Assembly: GCA_902780915.1 (NCBI GenBank)
Contig: CACZHK010000006.1
Location: 1 to 62,474 of the forward strand
Source: Pseudoselenomonas ruminantium
Lineage (GTDB): Bacteria; Bacillota; Negativicutes; Selenomonadales; Selenomonadaceae
DNA: 62,474 nt
Direction: 5' to 3'
The translations under genes and the position numbers were made by a program. Position 1 is the stretch's first letter; each line of letters starts with the position of its first letter. This document shows positions 62,395 to 62,474 of the stretch, piece by piece. Below the pieces are notes generated by a model, which did no database searches, was not told where the DNA came from, and saw only the letters and a list, made by a program, of their open reading frames with translations.

Positions 62395-62474
62395 TAAAGT
62401 CTCATTGTATTGTTTGAGATATTGTCCCAAGTCGTGTTACACTTAGGCTTCATTCTTACTTATAGAAGGGAGCC

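Overview
The window looks like chromosome from a Gram-negative, Selenomonas-like member of the Negativicutes. It encodes outer-membrane proteins (a porin ending in Phe at the left edge, an AIDA-type autotransporter with a dedicated heptosyltransferase, and a flagellin-like protein). It also has Firmicutes-style gene starts with strong GGAGG sites, frequent TTG/GTG starts, a lactose/cellobiose PTS and RpiR control. The organism is an inference from gene content; no rRNA is present.

Left part (1-11.5 kb): porin fragment, an AAA/PD-(D/E)XK protein, a PHP phosphatase, then a CRISPR adaptation region. That region holds leader A, a short array (4 repeats), a large protein with a glycine-rich hydrophobic core and a C-terminal HEPN-type RX4H motif, cas1, cas2 and a 5' scrap of a small gene 'X'. 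Leader B, a long array (22 repeats) and intact X follow. The two halves form an old tandem duplication in which the second copy has lost the HEPN gene and cas1-cas2. An Rpn-type nuclease follows.

Centre (11.5-26.5 kb): two WYL regulators face a ten-gene type III effector operon, closest to subtype III-D. Its order is a Csx20-like protein, HD-less Cas10 with GGDD, a Cas7-like RAMP, Csx10 with a helical C-terminal extension, a double-Cas7 fusion, a Csx19-like protein, a large TIGR03986-type RAMP, Cas6, and two tandem CARF-HEPN ribonucleases. The expected logic is RNA-guided target recognition, cyclic oligoadenylate synthesis by Cas10, activation of the CARF-HEPN RNases, and possible signal removal by the Csx20-like protein.

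26.7-35.6 kb: two paralogous FIST-sensor hybrid histidine kinases surround a two-receiver response regulator. A small DUF697-like protein and a convergent tail-less FtsZ paralogue follow. 35.6-39.1 kb is AT-rich, with gene remnants, a probable structured RNA, a putative PBECR4-type protein and three secreted proteins.

39.2-44.8 kb: a minus-strand operon encodes an XRE regulator, a Ycf46-like AAA+ ATPase, a possible DUF1257 protein, two helix-hairpin-helix proteins, a DUF2997 protein, a radical-SAM activase-like protein and a zinc-ribbon membrane protein. A second XRE gene diverges from it, with two palindromic operators between. 44.9-51.8 kb: Ser/Thr kinase and divergent XRE gene, a beta-glucoside PTS/6-phospho-beta-glucosidase operon, an RpiR regulator and tRNA-Ala(CGC).

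52-62.5 kb: a SprA-like metalloprotease homologue, a second AAA/PD-(D/E)XK protein, the autotransporter-heptosyltransferase-YbjN cassette, and a flagellin-like gene lacking the usual C-terminal domain.
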